A DNA stretch of 38,172 bases, taken from assembly GCA_027293795.1 (NCBI GenBank), contig JAPYLE010000237.1:1-38172 (forward strand), read 5' to 3'. Source of the stretch: Rickettsia endosymbiont of Ixodes persulcatus. Its GTDB lineage: Bacteria; Pseudomonadota; Alphaproteobacteria; Rickettsiales; Rickettsiaceae. Positions 34,700 through 38,172 of this stretch are shown here, piece by piece. Below the pieces are notes generated by a model. That model made no database searches. It saw only the letters and a list, made by a program, of their open reading frames with translations, and was not told the origin of the DNA. Position numbers and translations under genes: made by a program. The stretch's first letter is position 1, and each line of letters starts with the position of its first letter.

Positions 34700-35740
34700 C
34701 TATGGTTTAATAACCATATGCGGTAGTAGTGTATTATTAATAATTGTTTTATTTGAACCGCTTAATATCTCTTCAGCTACCTCTAAATATAACCTATCTC
34801 TAGTTACCTGCCTACCTGTAGTATATTGTTTATAAATAGCATTAAATCTTTGGCTATCACCTTCTGCTTTTGATATTACTTCTTCTCTATAACCTTCTGC
34901 TTCTTGTATAATCTTTGCAGCTGCGCCTCTAGCTTCCGGTAAAATTTTATTATTATAGGCTTGGGCTTGATTTATTTCTTTCTCTTTATCGGCCTTTGAA
35001 GTTTGCACGTCTCTATAAGCGTCTATTACTTCAGCAGGCGGTTCAGCTTTCAATAACTGCACTTTCTCAATCATGACACCGGCATTATAACTATCCAGTA
35101 TCTTTTGTGCTAGTTTCTCTATCTTATAAGTAATTTCTTGCTTTTGATCGGATAATACCCAAGAAATAGGAGTATTGCCTATTACTTCCCTAATGGCACT
35201 TTCTACTGTTGCTTTTACTGTTTCTTCAGGTCTTTGTACATTAAAAATAAAATCTTCAAGATTATTAATATGCCACATTACATCACAATTTAAAGCAACG
35301 ATATTTTCATCACCGGTGAGCATTATACTTTCACCGGCAATATTTTTAGTATTATCGCCACCGCTACGTATAGAGCTATTTGTACGATAACCAATCTCAA
35401 TTCGGCGTGATTGTTTAACTTTTGCAACTATTATCTTTTCAAAAGGAGCAGGTAAATGATAATTAAGCCCTGGATGGCCCTTACGTACAAAGCGTCCAAA
35501 CCTTATCACCGCTGCTTCTTCACCTTCTTTTATTTCATAAATACCCGAAGCAAGCCATAAAGTAGCCACCGCAACAATAGCTAAAATTATTGTTTTAGCA
35601 TTGAAATTAAACTGGAATTGAAATTTATCAAAATTAAATTGATTTTTACGCGGTCTTGTGAATATGTTATCGTCTTTATTAGAATCAAAATCTTTCCATG
35701 GGGATTTTTTTAAAATCGAGATATATTTTTTATTAAGCAT
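34700..35740 (-). CDS. hflK: FtsH protease activity modulator HflK
   Basis: 346 aa; EIKEGEEAAVIRFGRFVRKGHPGLNYHLPAPFEKIIVAKVKQSRRIEIGYR. Confidence 0.97.
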   Translation of the reverse strand: MLNKKYISILKKSPWKDFDSNKDDNIFTRPRKNQFNFDKFQFQFNFNAKTIILAIVAVATLWLASGIYEIKEGEEAAVIRFGRFVRKGHPGLNYHLPAPFEKIIVAKVKQSRRIEIGYRTNSSIRSGGDNTKNIAGESIMLTGDENIVALNCDVMWHINNLEDFIFNVQRPEETVKATVESAIREVIGNTPISWVLSDQKQEITYKIEKLAQKILDSYNAGVMIEKVQLLKAEPPAEVIDAYRDVQTSKADKEKEINQAQAYNNKILPEARGAAAKIIQEAEGYREEVISKAEGDSQRFNAIYKQYTTGRQVTRDRLYLEVAEEILSGSNKTIINNTLLPHMVIKP

Positions 35741-35839
35741 TTGCTTTTTTATATTATTTTAAAGATTAGATAATTATATATATTATAGTATATAACGTCA
35801 AGTTACGAGCTTTAATAGATTTAAAAAGGAAATTTAATT

Positions 35840-36946
35840 ATGGCGAATTTACACCAAAGACAAATTATCGATAAGATTCAGAATATTACTTTTAAAGACG
35901 GTACTTTTTTAAAACAAGTTATATCGGATATTGTAATTAAGGGTAATAATATAGGTTTCTCAATAGATATATCAGGTAAAGAAAAGTTAGAAGCCGAAGA
36001 AATCAGACTTAAAGCAATTAATAAACTTAACGAAATTTCTGGAATAGGTAATATAACAATTGTTTTTACAAGCCACAAAACTTCAGAACAAAAACCTCAA
36101 AAACAAAAACATTTTGTAGAAAACGTAAAAAAAATTATCTTAGTAGCGTCAGGTAAAGGCGGAGTCGGAAAATCTACAATATCAGCTCTTATTGCTCAGC
36201 AGTTAAGTCTAGAAAATTACCGAATCGGGATAGTAGATGCCGATATTTACGGTCCGTCAATTCCTCACATATTCGGCATTAACGAAGTGCCGAGAACCAT
36301 TGAAGGACGAATAATACCCATAACGGCAAAAAATAGACATCTTCCCAAATTCGCTTATAGAGAGGAATTTGAAGGAAACACGGAACGCAGCGCCGCAGCG
36401 TACAAAGAAGTACGCGAGGATGCGAGCACCGGATCGACATACAAATTACCTCTAGAAGTAGAATTTGGGAAGATGTCTATTATTCAAATTATGTCTATAG
36501 GCTTTTTTGTTAAAGACCATTCAGCAATTATTTGGCGCGGTCCTATGGCGAGTAAGACCATTTATCAATTATTATCAGTAACAAAATGGGATAACCTTGA
36601 TTATTTAATTATTGATATGCCTCCCGGTACCGGTGATATTCATTTAAGTATCTTAGAGAATTATCATTTAGACGGCGTAATAATAGTAACTACTCCACAT
36701 AAAATATCAGAAATAGATGTAATACGCTCTATCGATTTATATCAAAAATTAGGACTGCCGATACTTGGAATAATTGAAAATATGAGCTATATGCTTGAAG
36801 ATAATAGTGGCAACCATCTATCACAAAAATATAATATACCTTTAATTGCTCAAATCCCAATCACACCGCAAATAGCCGATACTTGCGATAAATCACTACC
36901 CCTAACAGACTTATTAACATTGCCTTTAGAGAAATATTTATCATGA
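35840..36946 (+). CDS. mrp: Mrp/ApbC/NBP35-family Fe-S carrier ATPase with in-frame RPE insert
   Basis: 368 aa; [58 protein letters not shown]. Confidence 0.96.
   Translation: MANLHQRQIIDKIQNITFKDGTFLKQVISDIVIKGNNIGFSIDISGKEKLEAEEIRLKAINKLNEISGIGNITIVFTSHKTSEQKPQKQKHFVENVKKIILVASGKGGVGKSTISALIAQQLSLENYRIGIVDADIYGPSIPHIFGINEVPRTIEGRIIPITAKNRHLPKFAYREEFEGNTERSAAAYKEVREDASTGSTYKLPLEVEFGKMSIIQIMSIGFFVKDHSAIIWRGPMASKTIYQLLSVTKWDNLDYLIIDMPPGTGDIHLSILENYHLDGVIIVTTPHKISEIDVIRSIDLYQKLGLPILGIIENMSYMLEDNSGNHLSQKYNIPLIAQIPITPQIADTCDKSLPLTDLLTLPLEKYLS
36338..36475 (+). mobile_element. RPE-1-like palindromic element inserted in frame in mrp
   Basis: 15-nt perfect terminal arms catcttcccaaattc / gaatttgggaagatg; encodes [44 protein letters not shown], the typical RPE-1 peptide. 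Confidence 0.93.
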
Positions 36947-38028
36947 AAATATACGTATTAGTAGATGATAGAACAGGCAACACACATCAGGCTATTGCAC
37001 TTGCAGAAAAACTAGCTACAGATTACACTTTAATTAAACTTCAATATAATTGCTTAGCTAGGCTGCCGAACTTTTTACTAAAATATTATCCTATTCATAT
37101 AAAAAGTGAACTATTGCAAGATATTTTGGATAAATTCCTGCCTGACATGATAATTACCGCTGGAAGGAGAACTGCAGTATTGGCATTTTACTTAAAAAAG
37201 AAATTTAAAGATATTAAGTTAATACAAATAATGCAGCCTAATCTTCCTTATAATACATTTGATACCGTTATCCTGCCTTATCATGATTGTCACCTGTCAT
37301 CCCGCGACTTGATCGCGGGGTCTAGTAAAAATCCTAAAATAATTAGTACTATAAATTATTTTCTAGATACCGTGGTCAAGCCACGGTATGACAAAGTGGA
37401 TTCCCGCTTTCGTGGGGATAATATCAAACACAAAAACATAATCCCCATCAACGGAGCTATCAACAACGTAACCGATAAGTTTGCTGCTGCCAGTCTAGAA
37501 CTACAAACATATTATCCTGATCTTAAACAATTTATTGCAGTGATAATCGGCGGAAATAATAAAAAATTTAATTTTAATGAAGATGAAGCAATTTTATTTT
37601 CTTCATTATTAAATAAAATATATACTAATCAAAAAATACCTTTTTTCATTAGTTTCAGTAGACGTACTCCTCTAGAAGTGAAGTCCATTATTAAAAATAA
37701 TATGCCGTCTTCCACAATTATTTATGACCCGAACGAAGACATAGGCTATAACCCTTATATCGTTATGCTTGCTAATGCGAAGTACATAATAGTTACAGCC
37801 GACTCGATTTCAATGTGTAGCGAAGCAGCTTCAAGCGGTAAGCCTCTTTATATATTCTGCCCACCAAACTTTAATGCCTCAAAATATAAGATTTTTATAA
37901 AGCAATTAGTAGAACAGAAAATAGCAAGAATTTTTGATGAGTCAGTTATTTCTCTAGAAGAATATAATTATAAACCTTTAAATGAAGCAGAGCGAGTAAC
38001 TGAAATTATTAAATCTTTGATAAAATAA
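36943..38028 (+). CDS. ELM1-family (mitochondrial fission ELM1-like) putative glycosyltransferase with in-frame repeat insert
   Basis: 361 aa; [62 protein letters not shown]. Start overlaps the mrp stop by 4 nt. Confidence 0.85.
   Translation: MKIYVLVDDRTGNTHQAIALAEKLATDYTLIKLQYNCLARLPNFLLKYYPIHIKSELLQDILDKFLPDMIITAGRRTAVLAFYLKKKFKDIKLIQIMQPNLPYNTFDTVILPYHDCHLSSRDLIAGSSKNPKIISTINYFLDTVVKPRYDKVDSRFRGDNIKHKNIIPINGAINNVTDKFAAASLELQTYYPDLKQFIAVIIGGNNKKFNFNEDEAILFSSLLNKIYTNQKIPFFISFSRRTPLEVKSIIKNNMPSSTIIYDPNEDIGYNPYIVMLANAKYIIVTADSISMCSEAASSGKPLYIFCPPNFNASKYKIFIKQLVEQKIARIFDESVISLEEYNYKPLNEAERVTEIIKSLIK
37289..37433 (+). repeat. Composite RPE-type repeat in frame within the ELM1-family gene
   Basis: tgtcatcccgcgacttgatcgcggggtctag ... 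tagataccgtggtcaagccacggtatgacaaagtggattcccgctttcgtggggat. Confidence 0.85.
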
Positions 38029-38172
38029 ATACCTCAGGAGTTTTGCACTTAGCAAAATTGCGTATCAGCTAGAAGCCATCTAATGTTGTTCTGAATTGAT
38101 GTTTTTATAACTTCCCAATTTTGTTGATATAAAGTAATTTTTTTATTTATCCTTCTTTTGTTCATATCGAGC

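Noticed and set aside
34566-34835. 89-aa ORF MDQFPDCHPATCEL...
   Set aside because: Repeat DNA followed by the antisense of the hflK 3' end.

Overview
This AT-rich window looks like a Rickettsia chromosome segment, judged from gene content, gene order and many Rickettsia palindromic elements (RPEs). It holds the ribosomal/RNA polymerase block on the minus strand (rpsL-rpsG-fusA-tRNA-Trp-secE-nusG-rplK-rplA-rplJ-rplL-rpoB-rpoC). It also carries aspS, a MipZ/ParA-type ATPase, pepA, an amino-acid ABC permease, sdhC/sdhD/sdhA, trhO, an HtrA/Deg protease, hflC/hflK, mrp and an ELM1-family gene. The main hunt results are as follows. (1) dapB is split not by decay but by a precise ~205-bp internal inversion bounded by a 12-bp inverted repeat (AAAAAAGATATT / AATATCTTTTTT). 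Flipping the segment on paper restores one intact in-frame 239-aa DapB, including the [15 protein letters not shown] catalytic motif. (2) Bases 1-139 are an exact reverse complement of 1240-1378 (flavin reductase gene) fused to the 3' end of gatB, which is either a real inverted duplication or a contig-end chimera. (3) The rplL-rpoB spacer holds three divergent copies of one long palindromic repeat plus a perfect 35-bp-arm hairpin followed by a U-run in the direction of rpoB transcription. (4) RPEs are inserted in frame in mrp and the ELM1-family gene, and overlap the called N-terminus of SecE and the stop codon of pepA. (5) A decayed MNT-HEPN (nucleotidyltransferase-HEPN) gene sits between sdhC and sdhD. 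All calls come from reading the sequence; no database search was run.
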